From Synchiropus splendidus (Eukaryota > Chordata > Actinopteri > Syngnathiformes > Callionymidae): a DNA stretch of 64,000 nucleotides. Below are positions 25,801 through 38,229 of this stretch, piece after piece (positions within the stretch are counted from its first letter, which is position 1; the number at the start of each line of letters is the position of its first letter). The stretch spans positions 1,922,001 to 1,986,000 of the forward strand of contig NC_071349.1 of NCBI RefSeq assembly GCF_027744825.2, in the 5' to 3' direction. Under the pieces are notes generated by a model that saw nothing but the letters and a program-made list of their open reading frames with translations, ran no database searches and was not told the DNA's origin. The position numbers and the translations under genes were made by a program.

Positions 25801-26180
25801 AGTTGCACATCAAATCTAAGCTGTCTGTAGAGTTTTTCCTGAGTTATCAACATTTTTATGATTGGGGTTCTGAAATCAACCTCATCTCAGGCTGAAAACG
25901 CGTTTTACGCATTGTGCCATAACTTTGCAGGGAAGCTTCAGAACATGATATTTTCAACTCCCACTATAGCAGAAAGGGTCTTTCTCGTAGTTGCACATCA
26001 AATCTAAGCTGTCTGAAGTGTTTTTCGAAAGTTTTCAACATTTTTATGTTTGGCGTTCCGGAACCCACCTTTTGTCAGGCTGAAAATGCGTTTTCTGCAT
26101 TGTGCCACAACTTTGCAGGGAAGCTTCAGAAGATGAAATTTTAACCTCCCACTATAGCAGAACGGGTCTTTCTAGTAGTT
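22811..26180. repeat. Copy-B extension with an order not found in A
   Basis: About 18 monomers connect the end of A/B homology to copy C. Individual units are familiar: the ttagaacatgaaaatttc and aaggtgcacatcaaatcaaag units at 22920-23010 resemble 4320-4400 and 17290-17370 (offset from the latter 5640 bp, 30 units). The arrangement as a whole is not duplicated elsewhere in the window. It contains the four-unit run at 23937-24688 and two gtctgtag...tttttcctgag units near 25070 and 25820. Confidence 0.75.
23937..24688. repeat. Run of four near-identical monomers
   Basis: The rare motif ggcattccagaatcgacc occurs at 23985, 24173, 24361 and 24549, spaced exactly 188 bp. Each is followed by a tctgcattgtgatataac variant. 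Elsewhere in the array adjacent monomers are usually of different classes, so this is a locally amplified single monomer. Small differences (gaacatg, gaacatt, gaagatt, gaacaaa near the HindIII site; ctgcctg versus ctggctg) show that the run has begun to diverge. Confidence 0.85.
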
Positions 26181-29100
26181 GCACATCAAATCTAAGCTGT
26201 CTGAAGTGTTTTTCCAAAGTTATCAACATTTTTATGTTTGGCGTTCCGGAATCGACCTTATCTCAGGCTGAAAACGCGTTTTCTGCATTGTGCCATAACT
26301 TTGCAGGGAAGCTTCAGAACATGAAATTTTCTCCTCCCACTATAGCATAAAGGGTCTCTCTAGTAGTTGCACATCAAATCTAACCTGTCTGAAGTGTTTT
26401 CCCAAAGTTATCATATTTTTTTGTTTGGCGTTCCGGAACCCACCTTATCTCAGGCTGAAAACTCGTTTTCTGCATTGTGCCAAAACTTTGCAGGGAAGCT
26501 TCAGAACATCAAATTTTCAACTCCCACTATAGCAGAAAGGGTCTTTCTTGTAGTTGCACGTCAAATCTAAGCTGTCTGAAGTGTTTTTCCAAAGTTATCA
26601 ACATTTTTATGTTTGGCATTCCAGAATCGACCTTATCTCTGGCTGAAAACGCGTTTTCTGCATTGTGATATAACTTTGCAGGGAAGCTTCAGAACATGAA
26701 ATTTTAACCTGCCACTATAGCAGAAAGGGTCTTTCTAGTAGTTGCACATCAAATCTCAGCTGTCTGAAGTGTTTTTCCAAAGTTATCAATATTTTTATGT
26801 TTGGCGTTCCGGAATCGACCTTATCTCAGGCTGAAAACGAGTTTCCTGCATTGTGGCATAACTTTGCAGGGAAGCTTCAGAACATTTAATTTTCAACTCC
26901 CACTATAGCAGAAAGGGTCTTTCTTGTAGTTGCACGTCAAATCTAAGCTGTCTGAAGTGTTTCTCCAAAAGTTATCATCATTTTTATGTTTGGCGTTCCG
27001 GAATCGACCTTATATCAGGCTGAAAACGCGTATTCTGCATTGTGCCATAACTTTGCAGGGAAGCTTCAGAACATGAAATTTTCTCCTCCCACTATAGCAT
27101 AAACGGTCTCTCTAGTAGTTGCACATCAAATCTAACCTGTCTGAAGTGTTTTTCCAAAGTTATCAACATTTTTATGTTTGGCGTTCCGGAACCCACCTTT
27201 GGTCAGGCTGAAAATGCGTTTTCTGCATTGTGCCACAACTTTGCAGGGAAGCTTCAGAAGATGAAATTTTAACCTCCCACTATAGCAGAAGGGGTCTTTC
27301 TAGTAGTTGCACATCAAATCTAACCTGTCTGAAGTGTTTTTCCAAAGTTAGCAACATTTTTATGTTTGCCATTCTGAAATCAACCTCATCTCAGGCTGAA
27401 AACGAGTTTTACGCATTGTGGCAGAACTTTGCAGCGAAGCTTCAGAACATGACATTTTCACCTCCCACTATAGCACAAAGGGTCTTTCTCGTAGTTGCAC
27501 ATCAAATCTAAGCTGTCTGAAGTGTTTTTCCAAAGTTATAAACATTTTTATGTTTGGCGTTCCGGAATCGATCTTATCTCCAGCTGAATACGCGTTTTCT
27601 TCATTGTGCCATAACTCTGCAGGGAATTTTCAGAACATGAAATTTTTACCTCCCCCTATAGCAGAAAGGGTCTTTCTAGTAGTTGCACATCAAATCTAAG
27701 CTGTCTGAAGTGTTTTTCCAAAGTTCTCAAAATTTTTATGTTTGGCGTTCTGGAACCCACCTTATCTCAGGCTGAAAACGCGTTTTCTGCATTGTGCCAC
27801 AACTTTGCAGGGAAGCTTCAGAACATGAAATTTTCACCTCGCACTATAGCAGAAAGGGTCTTTCTCGTAGTTGCACATCAAATCTAAGATGTCTGAAGTG
27901 TTTTTCGAAAGTTTTCAACATTTTTATGTTTGGTGTTCCTGAATCGACCTTATCTCAGGCTGAAAACGTGTTTTCTGCATTGTGCCATAACTTTGCAGGG
28001 AAGCTTCAGAACAAAAATTTTTCACCTCCCACTATAGCAGAAAGGGTCTCTCTAGTAGTTGCACATCAAATCTAACCTGTCTGAAGTGTTTTTCCAAAGT
28101 TATCAACATTTTTATGTTTGGCGTTCCGGAACCCAACCTTTTGTCAGGCTGAAAACGCGTTTTCTGCATTGTGCCATAACTTTGCAGCGAAGCTTCAGAA
28201 CATGAAATTTTAACCTCCCACTATAGCAGAAAGGGTCTTTCTCGTAGTTGCACATCAAATCTAACCTGTCTGATGTGTTTTTCCAAAGTTATCAACATTT
28301 TTATGTTTGGCGTTCCGGAACCCACCTTTTGTCTGGCTGTAACGCGTTTTCTGCATTGTGCCATAACTTTGCAGGGAAGCCTCAGAACATGAAATTTTCA
28401 CCTCCCACTATAGCAGAAAGGGTCTTTCGAGTAGTTGCACATAAAATCTAAGCTGTCTGAAGTGTTTTTCCAAAGTTATCAACACTTTTATGTTTGTCGT
28501 TCCGGAATCGACCTTATCTCAGGCTGAAAACACGATTTACGCATTCTGCCATAACTTTGCAGTGAAGCTTCAGAACATGAAATTTTCATATCCCACTATA
28601 GCAGAAAGGGTCTTTCTAGTAGTCTCACATCAAATCTAAGCTGTCTGAAGTGTTTTCCCAAAGTTATCATATTTTTTTGTTTGGCGTTCCGGAACCCACC
28701 TTATCTCAGGCTGAAAACTCGTTTTCTGCATTGTGCCATAACTTTGCAGGGAAGCTTCAGAACATCAAATTTTCAACTCCCACTATAGCAGAAAGGGTCT
28801 TTCTTGTAGTTGCACATCAAATCTAAGCTGTCTGAAGTGTTTTTCCAAAGTTATCAACATTTTTATGTTTGGCGTTCCGGAATCGACCTTATCTCAGGCT
28901 GAAAACGCGTTTCCTGCATTGTGGCATAACTTTGCAGGGAAGCTTCAGAACATTTAATTTTCAACTCCCACTATAGCAGAAAGGGTCTTTCTTGTAGCTG
29001 CACGTCAAATCTAAGCTGTCTGAAGTGTTTTTCCAAAGTTATCAACATTTTTATGTTTGGCGTTCCGGAACCCACCTTTTGTCAGGCTGAAAATGCGTTT

Positions 29101-29255
29101 TCTGCATTGTGCCAAAACTTTGCAGGGAAGCTTCAGAACATCAAATTTTCAACTCCCACTATAGCAGAAAGGGTCTTTCTTGTAGTTGCACGTCAAATCT
29201 AAGCTGTCTGAAGTGTTTTTCCAAAGTTATCATATTTTTTTGTTTGGCGTTCCGG
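26180..29255. repeat. Third, partial and mosaic HOR copy (C)
   Basis: This block runs parallel to B at offset about 12969 (26180 with 13211) and to A at about 25939. It is a mosaic: about 26180-27530 follows the A/B leading part, about 27540-28200 is closer to the A terminal block (gatcttatctccag, gaatacgcg, cccaacc), and 28390-29255 returns to the A/B order (A 2450-3316). Homology ends near 29255, where cggaacccacc of B becomes cggaatcgacc. A double exchange or gene conversion tract explains this best. Confidence 0.82.
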
Positions 29256-31240
29256 AATCGACCTTATCTCAGGCTGAAAACGCGTTTCCTGCATTGTGGC
29301 ATAACTTTGCAGGGAAGCTTCAGAACATTTAATTTTCAACTCCCACTATAGCAGAAAGGGTCTTTCTTGTAGTTGCACGTCAAATCTAAGCTGTCTGAAG
29401 TGTTTTTCCAAAGTTATCAACATTTTTATGTTTGGCGTTCCGGAATCGACCTTATCTCAGGCTGAAAACGCGTTTTCTGCATTGTGCCATAACTTTGCAG
29501 GGAAGCTTCAGAACATGAAATTTTCTCCTCCCACTATAGCATAAAGGGTCTCTCTAGTAGTTGCACATCAAATCTAACCTGTCTGAAGTGTTTTTCCAAA
29601 GTTATCAACATTTTTATGTTTGGCGTTCCGGAACCCACCTTTTGTCAGGCTGAAAATGCGTTTTCTGCATTGTGCCACAACTTTGCAGGGAAGCTTCAGA
29701 AGATGAAATTTTAACCTCCCACTATAGCAGAAGGGGTCTTTCTAGTAGTTGCACATCAAATCTAAGCTGTCTGAAGTGTTTTTCCAAAGTTAGCAACATT
29801 TTTATGTTTGCCATTCTGAAATCAACCTCATCTCAGGCTGAAAACGAGTTTTACGCATTGTGGCAGAACTTTGCAGCGAAGCTTCAGAACATGAAATTTT
29901 CACCTCCCACTATAGCAGAGAGGGTCTTTCTCGTAGTTGCACATCAAATCTAAGCTGTCTGAAGTGTTTTTCCAAAGTTATGAACATTTTTATGTTTGGC
30001 GTTCCGGAATCGATCTTATCTCCAGCTGAATACGCGTTTTCTGCATTGTGCCATAACTTTGCAGGGAAGCTTCAGAACATGAAATTTTCACCTCCCACTA
30101 TAGCAGAAAGGGTCTTTCGAGTAGTTGCACATCAAATCTAAGCTGTCTGAAGTGTTTTTCCAAAGTTATCAACACTTTTATGTTTGGCGTTCCGGAATCG
30201 ACCTTATCTCAGGCTGAAAACACGATTTACGCATTCTGCCATAACTTTGCAGTGAAGCTTCAGAACATGAAATTTTCATATCCCACTATAGCAGAAAGGG
30301 TCTTTCTAGTAGTCTCACATCAAATCTAAGCTGTCTGAAGCGTTTTCCCAAAGTTATCATATTTTTTTGTTTGGCGTTCCGGAACCCACCTTATCTCAGG
30401 CTGAAAACTCGTTTTCTGCATTGTGCCATAACTTTGCAGGGAAGCTTCAGAACATGAAATTTTCAACTCCCACTATAGCAGAAAGGGTCTTTCTTGTAGT
30501 TGCACGTCAAATCTAAGCTGTCTGAAGTGTTTTTCCAAAGTTATCAACATTTTTATGTTTGGCGTTCCGGAATCGTCTTATCTCAGGCTGAAAACGCGTT
30601 TCCTGCATTGTGGCATAACTTTGCAGGGAAGCTTCAGAACATTTAATTTTCAACTCCCACTATAGCAGAAAGGGTCTTTCTTGTAGTTGCACGTCAAATC
30701 TAAGCTGTCTGAAGAGTTTTTCCAAAGTTATCAACATTTTTATGTTTGGCGTTCCGGAATCGACCTTATCTCAGGCTGAAAACGCGTTTTCTGCATTGTG
30801 CCATAACTTTGCAGGGAAGCTTCAGAACATGAAATTTTCTCCTCCCAACTATAGCATAAAGGATCTCTTTAGTAGTTGCACATCAAATCTAACCTGTCTG
30901 AAGTGTTTTCCCAAAGTTATCATATTTTTTTGTTTGGCGTTCCGGAACCCACCTTATCTCAGGCTGAAAACTCGTTTTCTGCATTGTGCCATAACTTTGC
31001 AGGGAAGCTTCAGAACATCAAATTTTCAACTCCCACTATAGCAGAAAGGGTCTTTCTTGTAGTTGCACGTCAAATCTAAGCTGTCTGAAGTGTTTTTCCA
31101 AAGTTATCAACATTTTTATGTTTGGCATTCCAGAATCGACCTTATCTCAGGCTGAAAACGCGTATTCTGCATTGTGCCATAACTTTGCAGGGAAACTTCA
31201 GAACAAAAATTTTTCACCTCCCACTATAGCAGATAGGGTC
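29256..31240. repeat. Compressed, reshuffled HOR-derived segment
   Basis: Pieces of C recur here in the same order but with monomers missing: about 29260-29400 resembles 28884-29024 (2 units back), 29420-29600 resembles 26223-26403 (17 back), 29620-30020 resembles 27178-27578 (offset 2442, 13 back), and 30050-30450 resembles 28360-28760 (offset about 1690, 9 back). The shrinking offset reflects successive in-register deletions. A one-base insertion gives cctcccaactatag near 30842. This is the last stretch where the HOR order is recognisable. Confidence 0.72.
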
Positions 31241-32040
31241 TTTCTAGTAGTTGCACATCAAATCTAAGCTGTCTGTAGAGTTTTTCATGAGTTATCAACA
31301 TTTTTACGTTTGGGGTTCTGAAATCAACCTCATCTCAGGCTGAAAACGCGTTTTACGCATTGTGCCATAACTTTGCAGGGAAGCTTCAGAACATGGTATT
31401 TTCAACTCCCACTATAGCAGAAAGGGTCTTTCTCGTAGTTGCACATCAAATCTAAGCTGTCTGAAGTGTTTTTCGAAAGTTTTCAACAGTTTTATGTTTG
31501 GTGTTCCTGAATCGACCTTATCTCAGGCCGAAAACGCGTTTTCTGCATTGTGCCATAACTTGGCAGGGAAGCTTTAGAACATGAAAATTTCACCTCCCAC
31601 TGTAGCAGAAAGGGTCTTTCTAGTAGGTGCACATCAAATCAAAGCTGTTTGAAGTGTTTTTCCAAAGTTATCAACACTTTTATGTTTGGCTTTACGGAAT
31701 CGACCTTATCTCAGGCTGAAAACAAGATTTACGCATTCTGCCATAACTTTTCAGGGAAGCTTCAGAACATGAAATATTCGCCTCCCACTATAGCAGATAG
31801 GGTCTTTCTAGTAGTTGCACATCAAATCTAAGCTGTCTGAAGTGTTTTTCCAAAGTTATCAACATTTTTATGTTTGGCGTTCTGGAACCCACCATATCTC
31901 AGGCTGAAAACGCGTTTTCTGCATTGTGCCATAACTTTGCAGGGAAGCTTCAGATCATGAAATTTTCACCTCCCACTATAGCAGAAAGGGTCTTTCTAGT
32001 AGTTGCACATCAAATCTAAGCTGTCTGAAGTGTTTTTCCA
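31240..32040. repeat. Duplicated block, repeated at 32931-33731
   Basis: About 4.3 monomers repeat at an offset of 1691 bp (9 units minus 1 bp). Shared rare marks include gtctgtagagttttt, tttttacgtttggggttc, acatggtattttcaac, ttagaacatgaaaatttc, and atattcgcctcccac. Differences include tttttcatgag versus tttttcctgag, tggcagggaag versus tgcagggaag, and ggctttacgg versus ggcgttacgg. Confidence 0.85.
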
Positions 32041-32099
32041 AAGTTATCAATGTTTTTATGTTTGGCGTTCCGGAATCGACCTTATCACAGGCTGAAAAC

Positions 32100-32570
32100 G
32101 CGTTTCCTGCATTGTGGCATAACTTTGCAGGGAAGCTTCAGAACATGAAATTTTCACCTCCCACTGTAGCAGAAAGGGTCTTTCTAGTAGTTGCACATCA
32201 AATCTAAGCGGTCTGAAGTGTTTTTCGAAAGTTTTCAACATTTTTATGTTTGGTGTTCCTGAATCGACCTTATCTCAAGCCGACAACGCGTTTTCTGCAT
32301 TGTGCCATAACTTTGCAGGGAAGCTTCAGAACATGAAATTTTCACCTCCCACTATAGCAGAAAGGGTCTTTCGAGTAGTTGCACATCAAATCTAAGCTGT
32401 CTGAAGTGTTTTTCCAAAGTTATCAACACTTTTATGTTTGGCGTTCCGGAATCAACCTTATCTCAGGCTGAAAACACGATTTACGCATTCTGCCATAACT
32501 TTGCAGGGAAGCTTCAGAACATGAAATTTTCATATCCCACTATAGCAGAAAGGGTCTTTCTAGTAGTCTC
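32100..32570. repeat. Duplicated block, repeated at about 33979-34449
   Basis: About 2.5 monomers recur at an offset of 1879 bp (10 units minus 1 bp). Shared marks are attgtggcataac, cactgtagcag, ttttcgaaagttttcaac, gtgttcctgaatcg and tatctcaagccga. Together with the 9-unit block just before it, the change from 9 to 10 units shows that one monomer was gained or lost between the two paired blocks. Confidence 0.8.
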
Positions 32571-34449
32571 ACATCAAATCTAAGCTGTCTGAAGTGTTTT
32601 CCCTAAGTTATCATATTTTTTTGTTTGGCGTTCCGGAACCCACCTTATCTCAGGCTGAAAACTCGTTTTCTTCATTGTGCCATAACTTTGCAGGGAATTT
32701 TCAGAACATGAAATTTTTACCTCCCACTTTAGCATTAAGGGTCTTTCTAGTAGTTGCACATCAAATCTAAGCTGTCTGAAGTGTTTTTCCAAAGTTCTCA
32801 AAATTTTTATGTTTGGCGTTCTGGAACCCACCTTATCTCAGGCTGAAAACGCGTTTTCTGCATTGTGCCACAACTTTGCAGGGAAGCTTCAGAACATGAA
32901 ATTTTCACCTCCAGCTATAGCAGAAAGGGTCTTTCTAGTAGTTGCACATCAAATCTAAGCTGTCTGTAGAGTTTTTCCTGAGTTATCAACATTTTTACGT
33001 TTGGGGTTCTGAAATCAACCTCATCTCAGGCTGAAAACGCGTTTTACGCATTGTGCCATAACTTTGCAGGGAAGCTTCAGAACATGGTATTTTCAACTCC
33101 CACTATAGCAGAAAGGGTCTTTCTCGTAGTTGCACATCAAATCTAAGCTGTCTGAAGTGTTTTTCGAAAGTTTTCAACAGTTTTATGTTTGGTGTTCCTG
33201 AATCGACCTTATCTCAGGCCGAAAACGCGTTTTCTGCATTGTGCCATAACTTTGCAGGGAAGTTTTAGAACATGAAAATTTCACCTCCCACTATAGCAGA
33301 AAGGGTCTTTCTAGTAGGTGCACATCAAATCAAAGCTGTTTGAAGTGTTTTTCCAAAGTTATCAACACTTTTATGTTTGGCGTTACGGAATCGACCTTAT
33401 CTCAGGCTGAAAACACGATTTACGCATTCTGCCATAACTTTTCAGGGAAGCTTCAGAACAAGAAATATTCGCCTCCCACTATAGCAGATAGGGTCTTTCT
33501 AGTAGTTGCACATCTAATCTAAGCTGTCTGAAGTGTTTTTCCAAAGTTATCAACATTTTTATGTTTGGCGTTCTGGAACCCACCATATCTCAGGCTGAAA
33601 ACGCGTTTTCTGCATTGTGCCATAACTTTGCAGGGAAGCTTCAGATCATGAAATTTTCACCTCCCACTATAGCAGAAAGGGTCTTTCTAGTAGTTGCACA
33701 TCAAATCTAAGCTGTCTGAAGTGTTTTTCCAAAGTTATCAACATTTTTATGTTTGGCGTTCCGGAACCCACCTTTTGTCAGGCTGAAAACGCGTTTTCTG
33801 CATTGTGCCATAACTTTGCAGCGAAGCTTCAGAACATGAAATTTTCACCTCCAGCTATAGCAGAAAGGGTCTTTCTAGTAGTTGCACATCAAATCTAAGC
33901 TGTCTGTAGAGTTTTTCCTGAGTTATCAACATTTTTACGTTTGGGGTTCTGAAATCAACCTCATCTCAGGCTGACAACGCGTTTTACGCATTGTGGCATA
34001 ACTTTGCAGGGAAGCTTCAGAACATGAAATTTTCACCTCCCACTGTAGCAGAAAGGGTCTTTCTAGTAGTTGCACATCAAATCTAAGCTGTCTGAAGTGT
34101 TTTTCGAAAGTTTTCAACATTTTTATGTTTGGTGTTCCTGAATCGACCTTATCTCAAGCCGAAAACGCGTTTTCTGCATTGTGCCATAACTTTGCAGGGA
34201 AGCTTCAGTACATGAAATTTTCACCTCCCACTATAGCAGAAAGGGTCTTTCGAGTAATTGCACATAAAATCTAAGCTGTCTGAAGTGTTTTTCCAAAGTT
34301 ATCAACACTTTTATGTTTGGCGTTCCGGAAACGACCTTATCTCAGGCTGAAAACACGATTTACGCATTCTGCCATAACTTTGCAGTGAAGCTTCAGAACA
34401 TGAAATTTTCATATCCCACTATAGCAGAAAGGGTCTTTCTAGTAGTTGC

Positions 34450-34945
34450 ACATCAAATCTAAGCTGTCTGAAGTGTTTTTCCAAAGTTTTCAACATTTTT
34501 ATGTTTGCCGTACTGGAACCCACCTCATCTCAGGCTGAAAACGTGTATTCTGCTTTGTGCCATAAGTTTGCAGGGAAGCTTCAGAACATGACATTTTCAC
34601 CTCCCACTACATCAGAAAGGATCTTTCTAGTAGTTGCACATCAAATCTAAGCTGTCTGAAGTGTTTTTCCAAAGTTTTCAACATTTATATGTTTGGCGTT
34701 CCGGATCGCACCTTATTGAAAACGCCTTTTATGCATTGTGCCATAACTTTGCAGGAAAGCTGCAGAATATGAAATTTTCTCCTCCCACTATAGCTGAAAG
34801 GGTCTTTCTAGTAGTTGCACATCACATCTAAGCTGTCTGAAGTGTTTTTCGAAAGTTATCAACTCTTTTATGTTTGGCGTTCCGAAACCCACCTTATCTC
34901 AGGCTGTAAACGCGTTTTACGCATTGTGCCATAACTTTGCAGGCA
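34450..34945. repeat. Duplicated block, repeated at about 37265-37755
   Basis: Roughly 490 bp recur at an offset of about 2814 bp (15 units minus 6). Distinctive shared marks are ctctgctttgtgcc-like bases (tctgctttgtgcc), cactacatcagaaaggatc, acatttatatgtttgg, ccggatcgcaccttattg, gctgcagaatatg, and gttatcaactctttt. The copy ends differ: 34940 continues with gcaggcaagcttc and 37753 with gcataaagcttc. This is the first appearance, going left to right, of the 7-bp deletion class. Confidence 0.88.
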
Positions 34946-35789
34946 AGCTTCAGAACATGAAATTTTCACATCCCACTATAGCAGAAATGGTGTTTCTAGT
35001 AGTTGCACATCAAATCTAAGCTGTCTGAAGTGTTTATCCAAAGTTATCGACATCTTTATGTTTGGCGTTCCGGAATCGACCTTATCTCAGCCTGAAAACG
35101 CGTTTTCTGCATTGTGCCATAACTTTGCAGGGAAGCTTCACAACATGAAATTTTAAACTTGCGCTATAGCAGAAAAGGTCTTTCTAGTAGTTGCACATCA
35201 AATCTAAGCTGTCTGAAGTGTTTTTCCAAAGTTTTCAACATTTTTATGTCTGGCGTTCCGGAATCGACCTTATCTCAGGCTGAAAACGCGTTTTACGCAT
35301 TGTGCCATAACTTTGCAGGGAAGCTTCAGAACATGAAATGTTCACATCCCACTACACCAGAAAGGGTCTTTCTAGAAGTTGCACATCAAATCTAAGCTGT
35401 CTGAAGTGTTTTTCAAAAGTTATCAACATTTTTATGTTTGGCGTTCCGGAACCCACCTTATCTCAAGCTGAAAACGCGTTTTCTGCATTGTGCCATAACT
35501 TTGCTGGGAAGCTTCAGAACATGAAATGTTCACCTCCCACTATAGCAGAAAGGGTCTTTCTAGTAGTTGCACATCAAATCAAAGATGTCTGAAGTATTTT
35601 TCCAAAGTTATCAACATTTTTATGTTTGGTGTTCCGGAATCGTCCTTATTTCAGGATGAAAATGCGTTTTCTGCCTTGTTCCATAACTTTGCAGGGAAGC
35701 TTCAGAACAAAACAATTTCACCTCCCACTATAGCAGAAAGGGTCTTTCTAGTAGTTGCACATCAAATCTAAGCTGTCTGAAGTGTTTTT

Positions 35790-36990
35790 CCGAAGTTATT
35801 AACATTTTTATGTATGGCGTTCCGGAATTCACCTTATGTGAGGCTGAAAACGCGTTTTCTGCATTGTGACATAACTTTGCAGGGAAGCTTCAGAACATGA
35901 AATTTTAACCTCCCACTGCAGCAGAAAGGGTCTTTCTAGTAGTTGCACATCAAATCGAAGCTGTTTGAATTGTTTTTCCAAAGTTATCAACACTTTCATG
36001 TTTGGTGTTCCGGAATCAACCTTATCTCAGGCTGAAAACGCGTTTTACGCATTGTGCCATAACTTTGCAGGGAAGCTTCAGAACATGACATTTTCACCTC
36101 CCACTATAGCATAAAGGGTCTCTCGAGTAGTTGCACATCAAATCTAAGCTGTCTGAAGTGTTTTTCGGAAGTTATCAACATTTTTATGTTTGGCGTTCCG
36201 GAATCGATCTTATGTGAGGCTGAAAACGCGTTTTCTGCATTGTGCCATAACTTTGCAGGGAAGCTTCAGAACAAAACAATTTCACCTCCCACTATAGCAG
36301 AAAGGGTCTTTCTCGTAGTTGCACATCAAATCTAACCTGTCTGAAGTGTTTTTCCGAAGTTATTAACATTTTTATGTTTGGCGTTCCGGAATTGACCTTA
36401 TGTGAGGCTGAAAACGCGTTTTCTGCATTGTGACATAACTTTGCAGGGAAGCTTCACAACATGAAATTTTCACCTCCCACTATAGCAGAAAGGGTCTTTC
36501 TAGTAGTTGCACATCAAATCTAAGCTGTCTGAAGTGATTTTCCGAAGTTATTAACATTTTTATGTTTGGCGTTCCGGAATTGACCTTATGTGAGGCTGAA
36601 AACGCGTTTCCTGCATTGTGGCATAACTTTGCAGGGAAGCTTCAGAACATGAAATTTTCACCTCCCACTCTAGCAGAAAGGGTCTTTCTCGTACTTGTAC
36701 ATCAAATCTAAGCTGTCTGAAGTGTTTTTCCGAAGTTATCAACATTTTTATGTTTGGCGTTCCGGAATTCACCTTATGTGAGGCTGAAAACGCGTTTTCT
36801 GCATTGTGACATAACTTTGCAGGGAAGCTTCAGAACATGAAATTTTAACCTCCCACTATAGCAGAAAGGGTCTTTCTAGTAGTTGCACATAAAATCGAAG
36901 CTGTTTGAATTGTTTTTCCAAAGTTATCAACACTTTCATGTTTGGTGTTCCGGAATCAACCTTATCTCAGTCTGAAAACGTGTTTTTTGC
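35790..36990. repeat. Five-monomer duplication with a third copy at 39915-40190
   Basis: A monomer pair marked by accttatgtgaggctg, tgcattgtgacataac, caaatcgaagctgtttgaat, and acactttcatgtttggtg lies at about 35790-36050 and again at about 36730-36990, offset 940 bp (five units). A third copy appears at about 39915-40190. Between them the gaagttattaacattt unit recurs several times (near 35795, 36355, 36545), giving this interval its own local flavour. Confidence 0.8.
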
Positions 36991-38229
36991 ATTGTGCCAT
37001 AACTTTGCAGGGATGCCACAAAACATGAAATTTTCACCACCCACTATAGTAGAAAGGGTCTTTCTAGTAGTTGCACATCAAATCTAAGCTGTCTGAAGTG
37101 TTTTTCCGAAGTTATCAACATTTTTATGTTTGCCGTTCCGGAACCGACTTTCTCTCAGGCTGAAAACCTTTTTTTCCGCATTGTGCCATAACTTTGCAAG
37201 GAAGCTTCAGAACATGAAATTTTAAACTTCCACTATAGCAGAAAGGGTCTTTCTAGTAGTTGCTCATCAAATCTAAGCTGTCTGAAGTGTTTTTCCAAAG
37301 TTTTCAACATTTTTATGTTTGCCGTTCTGGAACCCACCTCATCTCAGGCTGAAAACGTATTTTCTGCTTTGTGCCATAACTTTGCAGGGAAGCTTCAGAA
37401 CATGACATTTTCACCTCCCACTACATCAGAAAGGATCTTTCTAGTAGTTGCACATCAAATCTAAGCTGTCTGAAGTGTTTTTCCAAAGTTTTCAACATTT
37501 ATATGTTTGGCGTTCCGGATCGCACCTTATTGAAAACGCCTTTTATGCATTGTGCCATAACTTTGCAGGAAAGCTGCAGAATATGAAATTTTCTCCTCCC
37601 ACTATAGCTGAAAGGGTCTTTCTAGTAGTTGCACATCACATCTAAGCTGTCTGAAGTGTTTTTCGAAAGTTATCAACTCTTTTATGTTTGGCGTTCCGAA
37701 ACCCACCTTATCTCAGGCTGTAAACGCGTTTTACGCATTGTGCCATAACTTTGCATAAAGCTTCAGAACATGAAATTTTCACCTCCCACTATAGCAGAAA
37801 GGGTCTTTCTAGTAGTTGCACTTCAAATCTAAGCTGTCTGAAGTCTTTTTCGACAGTTATCAACATTTTTATGTTTGGCGTTCCGGAACCCACCTTATCT
37901 CAGGCTGAAAACGCGTTTCCTGCATTGTGGCATAACTTTGCAGGGAAGCTTCAGAACATGAAATTTTCACCTCCCACTATAGCAGAAAGGGTCTTTCTAG
38001 TAGTTGCACATCAAATCTAAGCAGTCTGAAGTGTTTTTCCAAAGTTATCAACATTTTTATGTTTGGCGTTCCGGAACCCACCTTTAGTCAGGCTGAAAAC
38101 GCGTTTTCTGCATTGTGCCATAACTTTGCAGCGAAGCTTCAGAACATGAAATTTTAACCTCCCACTATAGCAGAAAGGGTCTTTCTAGTAGTTGCACATC
38201 AAATCTAAGCTGTCTGAAGTGTTTTTCCA

